Shown here: positions 63,963-64,000 of the stretch, piece by piece
Layout of the letters: each line of letters opens with the position of its first letter
How positions within the stretch are numbered: the stretch's first letter is position 1
NCBI RefSeq assembly: GCF_003461245.1
Contig: NZ_QTWS01000015.1
Location: 21,279-85,278 of the forward strand
Reading direction: 5' to 3'
Length of the DNA: 64,000 nucleotides
Source of the DNA: Blautia sp. AF19-10LB
GTDB lineage: Bacteria > Bacillota > Clostridia > Lachnospirales > Lachnospiraceae
Notes under the pieces: model-generated
The model's database searches: none
Told to the model about the DNA's origin: nothing
The model's input: the letters and a program-made list of their open reading frames with translations, nothing else
Position numbers and translations under genes: made by a program

Positions 63963-64000
63963 CACATGACTGAAGTCACGTGCTTCCGGACGCTTTAGGC
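63963..64000. mobile_element. Putative IS200/IS605-type element end (runs off right edge)
   Basis: CACATGACT-GA-AGTCACGTG forms a 9-base hairpin (63963-63971, 63974-63982) with one G-U pair, followed by GC-richer sequence that continues beyond the window. Such a subterminal hairpin is characteristic of IS200/IS605-family ends. The transposase or TnpB gene itself is not in view. Confidence 0.45.

Overview
The window looks like chromosome from a spore-forming, Gram-positive gut anaerobe of the Lachnospiraceae (Blautia-like is my guess from protein style). The grounds are the moderate GC content, strong AGGAGG ribosome sites, a GerA-type germination locus, a SPOCS (DUF3794)-LysM spore-envelope protein, AzlCD, DUF1700/DUF4097 with PadR, an isoleucine T-box, an extracytoplasmic trigger-factor-like lipoprotein and two parS-like sites. 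No rRNA, intact tRNA or CRISPR array is seen.

Layout. 1-2.9 kb: PadR/DUF1700/DUF4097 operon divergent from azlCD. 2.9-6.7 kb: Hpt protein, GGDEF-REC-HD-GYP protein and a D,D-carboxypeptidase. 6.7-9.4 kb: a structured intergenic element, then a DUF6483-like gene, a phosphoribosyltransferase and DUF4317. 9.4-17.7 kb (minus strand): a small protein, a His-rich CobW GTPase, a CobW-YcgQ-like fusion, pth, mfd and a SurA-like/FKBP lipoprotein, all downstream of one good promoter. 17.7-25.8 kb: glgB, three NodB-like polysaccharide deacetylases and the trigger-factor-like lipoprotein. 26-27.8 kb: a membrane-anchored unknown, DUF1934 and murI. 27.8-35.2 kb: germination genes (gerA, a gerB-gerC fusion, a small membrane protein) and a PrcB-like/SPOCS-LysM/ispE/GntR cluster. 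35.3-39.3 kb: plsC, galK, an AraC regulator and an HD protein. 39.5-45.6 kb: glgP and T-box-controlled ileS. 45.7-50.2 kb: dacF-like carboxypeptidase, DnaQ-like exonuclease, HtrA protease and a 5'-truncated GGDEF remnant. 50.2-55.7 kb: YhgE/Pip protein with a divergent TetR regulator, a tandem RhaM protein and DUF2284. 56-62.4 kb: nrnA, a decayed insertion sequence, an HD protein ending in parS, metY, a methyltransferase and an atypical peptide deformylase.

At 62512-62552 lies only the 3' part of a tRNA-Arg(CCU) gene, followed by its own terminator. It reads as an attachment-site scar. Everything to its right, including an AT-rich P-loop ATPase gene cut at its 5' end by what looks like an IS200/IS605-type end, is probably a mobile element continuing beyond the window.

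Themes. Wall and spore biology recurs (two carboxypeptidases, three deacetylases, murI, SPOCS-LysM, Ger proteins, HtrA, two foldase lipoproteins), as does glycogen metabolism (glgB, glgP). Unusual architectures are the CobW-YcgQ-like fusion, the GerB-GerC fusion, the GGDEF-REC-HD-GYP/Hpt pair, the duplicated RhaM domain and the deformylase lacking its motif-1 glutamine. I found no clear anti-phage system; the best leads for something undescribed are the metal-GTPase operon and the mobile element at the right edge. All functional calls rest on family recognition by eye, with no database search.
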